DNA from: Gemmatimonadota bacterium
GTDB lineage: Bacteria > Gemmatimonadota > Gemmatimonadetes > Longimicrobiales > Longimicrobiaceae
DNA length: 9,827 nucleotides
NCBI GenBank assembly: GCA_019348475.1
Contig: JAHWJJ010000136.1
Coordinates: 1 to 9,827 of the forward strand
Direction: 5' to 3'
Shown: in pieces, positions 1 to 6,272 of the stretch
Numbering within the stretch: the stretch's first letter is position 1
How the letters are laid out: each line of letters begins with the position of its first letter
The notes under the pieces: generated by a model
Told to the model about the DNA's origin: nothing
Databases searched by the model: none
Seen by the model: the letters and a program-made list of their open reading frames with translations, nothing else
Position numbers and translations under genes: made by a program

Positions 1-1455
1 GGCCACACCGTAGGCGTAGGGGAGCGACCAGGCGCTCACGTCGTACGAGTACTCCGCCTTCAGCTCGGTCTCCTGCTGCAGCAGGGTGATGGCCAGGCGG
101 CCCAGCGGCTGACGGGTGCGCACGCGGTACGTCCCCGCGGGGAACTGCGTGCGCGGCTGCCACCCGGGGTACGCAGTGGCACGCGCGGCGAAGCCGGACG
201 ACGCGCGCTCCACCTGGATCCCCTGCTGCCGCAGGTGCGCCACCAGCGCCTCGATGCGCGTGGGGTCGTCGCCGGGGACCAGCAGGAAGTCCGCCTCCCC
301 CGCGCCGGCGGTGCGCTGGCCGGCGGCGTAGTCCAGCAGCAGCCGCGTCTTCTCCGCCGCCGCCGTGCGCAGCGTGGCGTGGCCGGCGGTGCGGTGGTGC
401 TGGGCGCGGTCGTGCAGCGTGAGGGTGTCGCCGCTCTGCTGCTGGATGGCCAGCCCCGCGGCGCCGTGGCCGGCCTGCTCGTACGTCATCCCCACCGCGC
501 CGGTCAGGCTGGGCCAGCTGTCGCCGTAGCCGGGGTAGAACAGGTCGAACGCTTCGCCGGTGTAGTAGGCCCAGCCGAACTGGTCGAACGCGCGCGCATT
601 GCCCTGCCCGAAGCGCCGCCCCCACTCCAGGATGTGCTCCGGGTAGATGGGGTTGATGGGCGCCGCCGCGGGAAAGAAGAAGTAGCTGCTGTTGTAGTAC
701 ATCTCGTGAAAGTCCACGTGCACCTGCGGGTTCCACCGCCACCACGTGGCCAGCCGCGCGCGGGTCTCGGGCTGCGTACCCCAGCTCCAGTCGCGGTTCA
801 GGTCGAACAGGTAGTGGTTGAAGCGCCCGCCCGGCCAGGGCTCGCGGTGCTCGCGCGCCTGCGGGTTCACGTTGGGGCGCGCGCCCACCACGGAGTTGAA
901 CCATCCCACGTACCGGTCGCGCCCGTCCGGGTTGGCGACGGGGTCGATGACCACCACCAGCCGCTCCAGCACGCCCGCCACCTCGGGCGCGCCCCGCGCC
1001 AGGTCCCACGCGGTGTAGAGCGCCGCCTCGCTGGACGAGCTCTCGTTGCCGTGCACGCCGTAGCTGAAGTAGACGACGGCGGGATTGGTTTCCGCGATCT
1101 CCCGCGCCCGCTGCGCGGACGTTTCCGGCCGGGTGAGCTCGTCGTTGGCGGCCAGGATCTGGCTGAGCCGCCGGTGGTGTTCGGGGGTGGCGATCACGAG
1201 CTGGATGAGCTCGCGCCCCTCGGGCGTGGTGCCGTAGGGCTGGTACTCCACCAGCGGGCTGGCCTCGGCCAGGGCGCGCGCGTACCGCTGCACCCCCGCA
1301 TAGGGCGTAAAGCGCTCGCCCAAGCCGTAGCCCAGCACGTCGGCGGGGGACGGGGGCGCCTGCTGCGCGGCCGCCACGCCGGCGGCCGCCGCCTGGACCA
1401 GGAAAGCCGCCACCGCCGCGCGGCGGACGGATCTGCGAAAGTTGGGGCGTGCCAT
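1..1455 (-). CDS. Secreted M14-family zinc carboxypeptidase, N-terminal part (runs off left edge)
   Basis: This is a zinc-dependent peptidase of the M14 (carboxypeptidase A-like) fold, expected to cleave peptides outside the cytoplasm. The frame is open from the ATG at 1455 to base 1, giving 485 residues with no stop, so the C-terminus lies outside the window. Residues 1-30 form a signal peptide: an Arg-rich start, an Ala/Val-rich core, and a likely cut after AAA before QQAP. Catalytic elements are visible: HGNE with zinc ligands H135 and E138, NPDGR with the substrate-binding Arg179, N220-R221 in NRDW, the third zinc ligand H250 in VDFHEM, and the probable catalytic Glu326 in TYEQAG. All key residues are present, so it should be active. 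A sequence of about 150 residues follows the catalytic domain before the edge, consistent with the longer multidomain M14 proteins of this kind. No clear Shine-Dalgarno precedes the ATG. The gene is divergent from the lipoprotein at 1657. Substrate unknown. Confidence 0.9.
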   Translation of the reverse strand, partial: MARPNFRRSVRRAAVAAFLVQAAAAGVAAAQQAPPSPADVLGYGLGERFTPYAGVQRYARALAEASPLVEYQPYGTTPEGRELIQLVIATPEHHRRLSQILAANDELTRPETSAQRAREIAETNPAVVYFSYGVHGNESSSSEAALYTAWDLARGAPEVAGVLERLVVVIDPVANPDGRDRYVGWFNSVVGARPNVNPQAREHREPWPGGRFNHYLFDLNRDWSWGTQPETRARLATWWRWNPQVHVDFHEMYYNSSYFFFPAAAPINPIYPEHILEWGRRFGQGNARAFDQFGWAYYTGEAFDLFYPGYGDSWPSLTGAVGMTYEQAGHGAAGLAIQQQSGDTLTLHDRAQHHRTAGHATLRTAAAEKTRLLLDYAAGQRTAGAGEADFLLVPGDDPTRIEALVAHLRQQGIQVERASSGFAARATAYPGWQPRTQFPAGTYRVRTRQPLGRLAITLLQQETELKAEYSYDVSAWSLPYAYGVA

Positions 1456-1494
1456 GCCGGTGCGGTTCACGGGGTGGATGGATGTGCCGTGCGA

Positions 1495-1523
1495 AGCTTA
1501 TCCGGCCGCCGCGGGACGCGCAA
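1495..1523 (-). promoter_or_regulatory. Candidate sigma70-like promoter for the M14 peptidase
   Basis: On the minus strand a -35-like TTGCGC (1518-1523) is followed after 17 bp by a -10-like TAAGCT (1495-1500). The match is modest (three of six bases in each box), but the spacing is ideal and the position would give a leader of roughly 30 nt before the ATG at 1455. Its -35 lies only 8 bp from the -35 of the divergent plus-strand promoter. Confidence 0.3.
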
Positions 1524-1531
1524 CGCGCGCC

Positions 1532-1560
1532 TTGACACAAACCCGCGCCCCCGGTACGCT
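1532..1560 (+). promoter_or_regulatory. Candidate sigma70-like promoter for the DUF4296-like lipoprotein
   Basis: A perfect -35 hexamer TTGACA (1532-1537) is followed by a 17-bp spacer and TACGCT (1555-1560), which keeps the T-A and final T of the -10 consensus. Transcription would start near 1567, leaving a leader of about 90 nt before the ATG at 1657. A perfect TTGACA is uncommon by chance in such GC-rich DNA. Confidence 0.5.
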
Positions 1561-1623
1561 CCGGTTCCGGAATTCCGCCGCGCGGGTCCTCCGCATCGCC
1601 CGCGCGCCGGCTCGTTGCTCTGG

Positions 1624-1633
1624 CTGTATACAG
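1624..1633. promoter_or_regulatory. 10-bp perfect palindrome CTGTATACAG, possible operator
   Basis: CTGTATACAG is a perfect palindrome 23 bp upstream of the lipoprotein start and downstream of its candidate promoter. It is one of the few AT-rich spots in the region. A dimeric regulator site is possible, but nothing else in the window identifies a binding protein. Confidence 0.25.
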
Positions 1634-1656
1634 ACGTTTACGTGCGATCGTCTTCG

Positions 1657-2130
1657 ATGTTCCGCCGCCCGCTGCTGTTGCTGGCCGCCGCCCTCGCCCT
1701 GGCGGCGTGCCGGGACGGCGCCCCCGCGGGGGTCATCCCGCGCGAAACGTTCGTCGCGGCCAACGTGGCGCTGCGCTCGCTGCCGGACACCGCCACGGCG
1801 CAGCAGCGGGCGGCGGTGCTGCGCAAGCACGGCGTGACGGAGCGGCAGCTGAAGGCGTGGGTCAACGGCCACGTGCGCGAGCCGAAGGTGCTGGCGAAAG
1901 CGTGGGAGGAGATCGCCTTCAAGCTCGACAGCCTGAGCGACCCGGCGCTGGCCCCGCCGCGTCCGTCGCCCACGGCGCCCGGGTCGCGCATCCCGCCCCC
2001 GCGTCCGCAGGGGATGCCCGCGCCCGGCGAGTCCGCCCGGATCGGTCCGCCCCCTCCGCCCCCCCTTCCCGCCGACGGCGAGCAGCGCCGCCGCGACCGC
2101 CGCCCACCACGCATGCACCAGGTGCAGTAG
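1657..2130 (+). CDS. Small lipoprotein with DUF4296-like core and Pro-rich tail
   Basis: The predicted 157-residue protein begins with a compact lipoprotein signal: MFRR, a Leu/Ala core and the lipobox LAAC with Cys18, so it should be lipidated in the cell envelope. Residues about 25-92 are predicted helical and include IPRETFVAANVALR and LRKHGVTERQLKAW. That pattern (I-P-x-x-x-F, then a K-H-G-V-T/S turn, then a W/Y helix) resembles the DUF4296 lipoproteins best known from Bacteroidetes; the assignment is from memory of the family pattern. Residues 96-157 are a low-complexity Pro/Arg-rich tail including a run of six prolines, probably disordered and able to span envelope space. The ATG at 1657 is chosen because it sits exactly at the signal peptide; the frame is open far upstream, but only as a shadow of the opposite-strand gene. 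There is no good Shine-Dalgarno. Function unknown. Confidence 0.75.
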   Translation: MFRRPLLLLAAALALAACRDGAPAGVIPRETFVAANVALRSLPDTATAQQRAAVLRKHGVTERQLKAWVNGHVREPKVLAKAWEEIAFKLDSLSDPALAPPRPSPTAPGSRIPPPRPQGMPAPGESARIGPPPPPPLPADGEQRRRDRRPPRMHQVQ

Positions 2131-2241
2131 CGTGGGGCTACACCGGCGGCACCACCTCGCGGATCGCCACGACAGGGGACGCACGCTGTTACACAACCCG
2201 GCTGAACGGGCGCGAAGTTTGACTCTGCACGTAAACGGGGT

Positions 2242-2280
2242 GCCAGGGCCGCGCACGCGCGCCGCTGCCGTGTCCCTGGC
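2242..2280 (+). promoter_or_regulatory. Inverted repeat upstream of the DUF2254 gene
   Basis: GCCAGGG (2242-2248) and CCCTGGC (2274-2280) are perfect 7-bp inverted arms separated by 25 bp of GC-rich sequence, ending 27 bp before the chosen ATG. It could form a leader hairpin or a regulator site. Otherwise the 177-bp gap 2131-2307 shows no convincing promoter; TTGACT at 2219-2224 lacks a matching -10. Confidence 0.25.
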
Positions 2281-2307
2281 GTGGGCCTGTCGATCACGAG
2301 GAGCCGG

Positions 2308-3660
2308 ATGAAAGCGTGGCTGGGGACGCTGTGGTCCGCCGTACGGGACAGTCTGTGGTTCGTTCCCGCCGTCTTCACCACCGTGGCGTCGGCGCTGGCC
2401 GTGGCGCTGATGGCGGCGGAGCGGCGGGGGGTGCTCTGGTCGGGAGACCCGCCCAGGTGGGTGTACGGGGGCGAAGCCGAAGGCGCGCGGATGGTGCTCA
2501 ACACCATCGCCGGAAGCCTGATCACCGTCACCGGCGTCATCTTTTCCGTCACCATCGTCGCGGTGCAGCTGGCGAGCAGCCAGTACACCCCGCGGGTGCT
2601 GCGCAACTTCAGCTCGGACCGCGGCAACCAGGGGGTGCTGGGCATCTTCATCGGCACCTTTACCTACGCCGTCCTGGTCCTGCGCGCGGTCCGCTCGCCA
2701 GAGGCCGAGGGCGGGGCGTTCGTGCCGCGCCTGGGGGTCACGCTCGCGGTGGCACTGGTGGTGGTGTGCGTGGCGGCGCTCATCTACTTCATCAACCACC
2801 TCGCCCGCGAGCTCCACGTCACCGCCATCCTGGACCGCATCGCGGGCGCGACGATGGGGAACGTGCACCAGCTCTTTCCCGAGCACATCGGGCACGCGGA
2901 CCAGGATCCGCCGCCGGACCCGCGCGAGCCGGAGCACGATTCCGTTCCCGTGCGGGCCCGGGAGGCGGGCTACATCCAGGCGGTGGACGAGGACAGGCTG
3001 TTCCAGCTGGGGCAGAAGCAGCGGATCGTGATCGGGATGCAGCCCAAGATCGGCGACTACGTTCTCCCGGGGCGGGCGCTGGCGTCGGTGTGGACGGAGG
3101 GGGGCGTGAGCGCCGAGCTGGAGCGCGCGATCCAGAAGGCCTTCATCCTGGGCCCGGAGCGCACGCCGCAGCAGGACGTGGAGTTCGGGATGATCCAGAT
3201 GTCGGACATCGCCATCAAGGCGCTCTCGCCCTCCATCAACGATCCCACCACGGCGATCCGCTGCATCGACCGGCTGGCCGAGGTCCTGGCGGAGTTCGGC
3301 AACCGCAAGCCGCCGGAGGCGCGGCGCACGCGCGAGGGGCAGGTCCGCTTCGTGGCCAACTACACCACGTTCGACAGCGCGGTCAAGGTGGCGTACGACG
3401 AGATCCGGCACTTCGGCGCGCGCATCCCCGTGATCGCGGAACAGCTGCTCGACACGCTCGGCGAGCTCCTGGAGCGGGTCCCCGAGGGGCGGCGCCAGCC
3501 GCTGCTGGACGAGGCGCGCGCGGTCCTTTACACCGCCCGCTCGGAGATCGACAACCCGCGCGACCGCGAATCCATCGAGCAGGCGGCGAAGCGGCTCGCG
3601 GAAAAAGCCGGTCCAGGCGTCAGTCTGGATACGCCCGACGAATCCGCCGAAGGGAACTGA
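2308..3660 (+). CDS. DUF2254 family integral membrane protein
   Basis: This 450-residue protein matches the DUF2254 family of predicted inner-membrane proteins, whose biochemical role is not established. Four hydrophobic segments are visible at residues about 17-37, 66-88, 108-128 and 142-163. They are followed by a soluble C-terminal region from about residue 165. Family hallmarks present are SQYTPRVLRNF (91-101), GNQGVLGIFIGTFTY (106-120) and ALSPSINDPTTA (305-316). The C-terminal domain also contains GYIQAVDEDRLFQL, typical of the family. The ATG at 2308 is preferred because GAGGAG lies at 2298-2303, 4 nt upstream. The in-frame GTG at 2281 would add nine residues but has no ribosome binding site. 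Total length is normal for the family. It stands alone between the lipoprotein and a convergent acetyltransferase gene. Family assignment is secure; function unknown. Confidence 0.9.
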   Translation: MKAWLGTLWSAVRDSLWFVPAVFTTVASALAVALMAAERRGVLWSGDPPRWVYGGEAEGARMVLNTIAGSLITVTGVIFSVTIVAVQLASSQYTPRVLRNFSSDRGNQGVLGIFIGTFTYAVLVLRAVRSPEAEGGAFVPRLGVTLAVALVVVCVAALIYFINHLARELHVTAILDRIAGATMGNVHQLFPEHIGHADQDPPPDPREPEHDSVPVRAREAGYIQAVDEDRLFQLGQKQRIVIGMQPKIGDYVLPGRALASVWTEGGVSAELERAIQKAFILGPERTPQQDVEFGMIQMSDIAIKALSPSINDPTTAIRCIDRLAEVLAEFGNRKPPEARRTREGQVRFVANYTTFDSAVKVAYDEIRHFGARIPVIAEQLLDTLGELLERVPEGRRQPLLDEARAVLYTARSEIDNPRDRESIEQAAKRLAEKAGPGVSLDTPDESAEGN

Positions 3661-3682
3661 GGGGACGGGCGTACATTCGTCC

Positions 3683-3700
3683 TGCAGCCGGCAAGCTGCA
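3683..3700. terminator. Small hairpin between convergent genes, possible weak terminator
   Basis: TGCAGC (3683-3688) and GCTGCA (3695-3700) form a 6-bp stem with a 6-nt loop, in the 50-bp gap between the convergent DUF2254 and GNAT genes. No T-tract follows on either strand, so an intrinsic terminator is only weakly supported; position is the main argument. Confidence 0.25.
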
Positions 3701-3710
3701 CGGTGGCAGG

Positions 3711-4130
3711 CTACCGCAGGCGGATCAAGCCGGCGGCGGTCGGCCGGAATCCGCAGGCGTGGTAGAAGCCGTCCAGGTGCGGCTCGTAGTCCACGTGCAT
3801 CCACCCGGCCCCGCCCTCGCGCGCGGCGGCGACGGCCCGCCACACCAGCTCCCTCCCGATGCCGCGCCGGCGGTGCTGCGGGTGAACGGTGGGATCGAGC
3901 AGAAACGCGTGCTCGCCCCCGTCCCACGCCACGTTCACGTACCCGACCAGCTTCCCATCCGCGAACGCGCAGATCCACGCCAGGCTGCGGGCAAGCACGT
4001 GGTCGTAGGCCTGTGATTCGTGGTCCGGCCACGCGGCCGCGAACAGCGCGTTGAGGTCGTCGCTGGAGACGGGCGGTCTGAGCCGAAAATCGATCGCGTC
4101 AGCCGGCGGACGGGTGGGCGGCGGCTGCAT
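3711..4130 (-). CDS. GNAT-family N-acetyltransferase
   Basis: The 139-residue protein has the GNAT acetyl-CoA-dependent N-acetyltransferase pattern. Residues 11-60 form the N-terminal part, ending in AFADGKLVGYVNVAWDGG (strands 2-3). The acetyl-CoA pyrophosphate loop is HPQHRRRGIGREL (83-94), matching the R/Q-x-x-G-x-G motif A. FYHACGF (122-128) is the usual motif-B element near the C-terminus. Length is normal for a single-domain cytosolic GNAT. The ATG at 4130 is chosen because the domain begins directly after a short Pro-rich leader; longer frames upstream read through intergenic DNA. No strong Shine-Dalgarno is visible. It lies 71 bp downstream of the DUF3237-like gene on the same strand and may share its transcript. 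The acceptor substrate cannot be predicted. Confidence 0.85.
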   Translation of the reverse strand: MQPPPTRPPADAIDFRLRPPVSSDDLNALFAAAWPDHESQAYDHVLARSLAWICAFADGKLVGYVNVAWDGGEHAFLLDPTVHPQHRRRGIGRELVWRAVAAAREGGAGWMHVDYEPHLDGFYHACGFRPTAAGLIRLR

Positions 4131-4201
4131 TGCCGGGGGAAGGTGGAGGGCCAGTGGATGCGGAGTGCGGCCCGCGACAGCCGCCACGGGCAGGTACCCC
4201 C

Positions 4202-4627
4202 TTACTCCATGGTCGCCGCGCAGCGGTATGCGCGGCCGCGTGCCCGGCCGCCGACCGACACACTGTCCAGCACCCCTTCGAGCACGGCGAAGGTGCTGTT
4301 GAGCCACGCGTATCGCGCGTCTCCCGTGCGGAAGCGCAGGGACGTTACGAACACCCGCGCCTCGTCGCTCGGCCGCAGGGTCGCGATTCCGTCGAACTGC
4401 ACGTACACGCTGGCGCCGTCTTCCGTGGCCAGGATGCCGCGCAGCGTGGGCATGTTCACGTTGTCAGGCCGGCGCTGGGCAAGGTTGGTGAGGTGCAGCG
4501 TGCCGCGAACGTCCTCCCCCTCGACAGTGCCTTCCATCGTCCCGTAGATCTGTCCTCCGGCCCCGTAGTCGAGCGACTCCAGGGACGTGTAGCGCAGTTC
4601 GACGTCGAAGAGCGGGGTGGTTTCCAT
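4202..4627 (-). CDS. DUF3237-like protein
   Basis: This is a 141-residue cytosolic protein with no signal peptide or membrane segment, predicted to be mostly beta. The layout matches what I recall of DUF3237. It opens with TPLFDVELRY (4-13), has a Gly-rich stretch GAGGQIYGTMEGTVEGEDVRG (about 22-42), and then LATEDGASVYVQFDG (about 65-79). Near the C-terminus is FRTGDARYAWLNSTFAVLEG (about 98-117), the most characteristic piece of the family. No enzymatic activity is established for the family. The ATG at 4627 is used because it begins the conserved part and has a CGAGG Shine-Dalgarno-like site about 10 nt upstream; the longer frame reaching 4765 covers the candidate promoter. Product function unknown; DUF3237 assignment fairly but not fully sure. 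Confidence 0.7.
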   Translation of the reverse strand: METTPLFDVELRYTSLESLDYGAGGQIYGTMEGTVEGEDVRGTLHLTNLAQRRPDNVNMPTLRGILATEDGASVYVQFDGIATLRPSDEARVFVTSLRFRTGDARYAWLNSTFAVLEGVLDSVSVGGRARGRAYRCAATME

Positions 4628-4674
4628 TGTCGATTCGCCTCGTGCTCGGACGATGATCACCAGCGATCGCGGGT

Positions 4675-4703
4675 ATCTTACCCCGGTTGGGAAAGGCCGT
4701 CCA
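4675..4703 (-). promoter_or_regulatory. Candidate sigma70-like promoter for the DUF3237-like gene
   Basis: On the minus strand TGGACG (4698-4703; four of six to TTGACA) is followed by a 17-bp spacer and TAAGAT (4675-4680; four of six to TATAAT). Transcription would start near 4668, about 40 nt before the ATG at 4627. It sits in the 115-bp gap after the BtpA-family gene, suggesting the DUF3237-like and GNAT genes can be transcribed independently of it. The palindrome GCGATCGC (4663-4670) overlaps the predicted start site. Confidence 0.4.
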
Positions 4704-4742
4704 CCTGAGGCTTGCAGATCTTGCTCTGACCCGCGACGGCGA

Positions 4743-5531
4743 TCACAGGCACCGGGCGTACGCATCGATGAAGCGCTCCACGCGGCTCGCGTCCACGCCC
4801 TCGCTCCACCGGCCGCCGGCCTTGAATTCCGACCCCACGATGAAGCCGTCCGCGCCCGCGAAGTAGCGCGGCAGGTTCTCCGCGGTAACGCCGGAGCCCA
4901 GGTACAGCGGCAGCCCGCAGCGGCCGCGCACCTCGGCGATGTCCTGCTCGGCCGCGCACGCGCCCGTCGCCGCGCCGGTGACGATCACCGCATCCGCGCG
5001 CATGAACTCCGCCGCCGCGGCCGTCTCGCCGATCCCCACGTCGGCGGTGATGGCGTGCGATGCGTGCTTCTTCTTCACGTCCGCCCATACCTGCACGCGC
5101 TCGGCACCGATCTGCCGGCGAAAGCGCAGCAGCGACGCGGCGGAGGATTCGATGATCCCCTCGTCCGCCACGTGCGCGAACGCGAATCCCTCCACGCGCA
5201 CCCAGTCCAGCCCCGCCGCGTGCGCCACCGCCAGCGCCTCGTGGTTGGCGCCCGCCAGGATCTGGATGCCGCACGGCAGCCCGCTCGCCGCCCTCACCGC
5301 CATCGCGAGCACCGTCATCGCCGCGGTGATCTCCGGGCCCACGCCGCCGCGCAGGTACGGCACGTCGTGCATGTTCTCCAGCATCACCCCGTGCACCCCC
5401 GCCTCGCGGTAGACGGCGCACTCCGCCACCGCCGCGTCCTCCAGCTCGCGCATCGTGGCGCGGCTCGCCGGCGTGCCCGGAAGCGCGCCCACGTGGATCA
5501 TCCCGATGACGGGTTTGGAAACGGAGAACAT
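4743..5531 (-). CDS. BtpA/SgcQ-family TIM-barrel protein
   Basis: The 262-residue product belongs to the BtpA/SgcQ family of TIM-barrel proteins. Cyanobacterial BtpA affects photosystem I accumulation, whereas members in non-photosynthetic bacteria such as E. coli SgcQ have no settled reaction; photosynthesis is not implied here. Visible family features are KPVIGMIHVGALPGTP at the N-terminus (6-21), AECAVYREAGVHGVMLEN (36-53), the ADVKKKHASH strand (150-159), and VIVTGAATG (182-190). Near the C-terminus are LGSGVTAENL (211-220) and ADGFIVGSEFK (227-237), which look like the phosphate-binding loops of this fold. Length is normal. The ATG at 5531 is chosen because the first barrel strand starts right after it; in-frame starts at 5555 (ATG) and 5585 (GTG) would add a Pro/Ser-rich extension and are not excluded. 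No clear Shine-Dalgarno precedes any of them. Confidence 0.85.
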   Translation of the reverse strand: MFSVSKPVIGMIHVGALPGTPASRATMRELEDAAVAECAVYREAGVHGVMLENMHDVPYLRGGVGPEITAAMTVLAMAVRAASGLPCGIQILAGANHEALAVAHAAGLDWVRVEGFAFAHVADEGIIESSAASLLRFRRQIGAERVQVWADVKKKHASHAITADVGIGETAAAAEFMRADAVIVTGAATGACAAEQDIAEVRGRCGLPLYLGSGVTAENLPRYFAGADGFIVGSEFKAGGRWSEGVDASRVERFIDAYARCL

Positions 5532-5667
5532 GTGGCGCGGCGAAGAAGGACGCATGGAAGGACGGGCCCATGCCGAAGCACTCACCCGGCGGCCGCGGAG
5601 ACTCTACCGTGCGATGCAGCGCCGCGATAGATGCGGGGGGAGGAGCCGGCGGCCCCGGGCCGGCGAG

Positions 5668-5697
5668 TTGAACCGCCGTGGGCAAGGGCGCTATACT
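5668..5697 (+). promoter_or_regulatory. Strong candidate sigma70-like promoter upstream of the chimeric ORF
   Basis: TTGAAC (5668-5673) and TATACT (5692-5697) are separated by 18 bp. The -10 matches five of six consensus bases and is the best in the window. Transcription would begin near 5704, and GGAG at 5713-5716 sits 9 nt before the ATG at 5726. An inverted repeat GCCGGC-8-GCCGGC lies just upstream (5645-5664). The promoter probably drives both the chimeric ORF and the propeller lipoprotein, which lacks its own visible signals. The rest of the 194-bp gap 5532-5725 shows no convincing minus-strand promoter for the BtpA-family gene. Confidence 0.6.
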
Positions 5698-5725
5698 GGA
5701 CCGCACTTCACCGGAGCCACGCACG

Positions 5726-6247
5726 ATGAGCGACACGAGCCCAGCCGCGCAGGCCGTCCAGGATGAGATCCACCGCCGCATGTCCGGCGAAAAGCGCCTG
5801 AAGCTCGCCACTGCGGTCACGGCGGACCTTTTTATCGTCTCGTCCCCGAACTGGCGCGTTTACGGGCTGGACCGCAGGACGGGCCAGGTACGTTGGACCA
5901 CGAAAGGGAGCGGCCCGTACGACCGGGGAGTGGTAGCCATCAACGATGTGGCAATCACGGCCGGAGATGCAGGTCGTCCAGGGCTACGACGTCGCCACGG
6001 AGCGCAGCGCTGGAAGGTGAACGTCGGAGGCAACGTCTTAGTCCCACTGACTCCATACGGGAAAGCCGTCCTGGCCGTCACCGGTCGTTTGTGGGCAGTC
6101 TCGGCGGATGGCAACCTGCTCTGGCGCCATGACGCCGGCGAGACGGTGCCGTACTCGACGGGCGCGCGGGTTCAGAACGACATCATCTACATCGGAACGA
6201 GCTACGGAGACAAAATTGGCTTCTTCGCGCTCAGAGCACCGGATTGA
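5726..6247 (+). pseudogene. Chimeric ORF: small-gene N-terminus fused to a truncated PQQ-type propeller
   Basis: The frame encodes 173 residues in two unrelated parts. Residues 1-28 (starting MSDTSPAAQAVQDEIHRRMS, then GEKRLKLA) look like the start of a small soluble protein; I recall similar N-termini on uncharacterised proteins of about 100 residues in this group, but cannot verify it. From residue 30 the sequence becomes the last third of a PQQ-type beta-propeller, equivalent to residues 237-382 of the downstream lipoprotein, with blades around GLDRRTGQVRW and AVSADGNLLW. There is no signal peptide, although propellers of this kind are normally exported. The stretch between AGDAG and AQRWKV reads in the wrong frame: shifting it gives VVQGYDVATG, so about 2 nt near 5971-5974 and 1 nt near 5998-6001 appear deleted. 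The promoter and ribosome binding site are good, so it may be expressed. I regard it as a recombination remnant; a functional fusion is less likely. Confidence 0.75.
5812..5896 (+). repeat. 85-bp direct repeat, copy 1
   Basis: This block inside the chimeric ORF matches 6980-7064 at 81 of 85 positions by eye. It starts at the point where the chimeric protein switches to propeller sequence and encodes the stretch through LDRRTGQVRW. Beyond 5896 the two genes are clearly homologous in protein but much less alike in DNA. Confidence 0.9.
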
Positions 6248-6272
6248 TGGCCTAACTGGCGCAGGTCTGGCT

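Noticed and set aside
235..1656. Long plus-strand open frame extending upstream of the lipoprotein
   Set aside because: It is the antisense shadow of the M14 peptidase, which shows a full set of catalytic motifs. The translated plus frame is Arg/Val/Gly-rich without any domain pattern.
1498..4032. 844-codon minus-strand open frame
   Set aside because: It crosses the lipoprotein, DUF2254 and GNAT genes in a non-coding frame. High GC at third positions removes stop codons, and no family pattern is visible.
4743..5531. Photosynthesis-related role from the BtpA name
   Set aside because: The family is widespread in non-photosynthetic bacteria, and no photosynthesis genes are in the window.
5645..5664. 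GCCGGC inverted repeat upstream of the chimeric ORF promoter as an operator
   Set aside because: Each arm is itself palindromic and such GC-only words are frequent in this genome, so it is not distinctive enough to call.
4678..5820. 380-codon minus-strand frame over the BtpA-family gene
   Set aside because: It is an out-of-frame shadow with a low-complexity Arg/Gly product. The true frame gives a clear BtpA-family protein.
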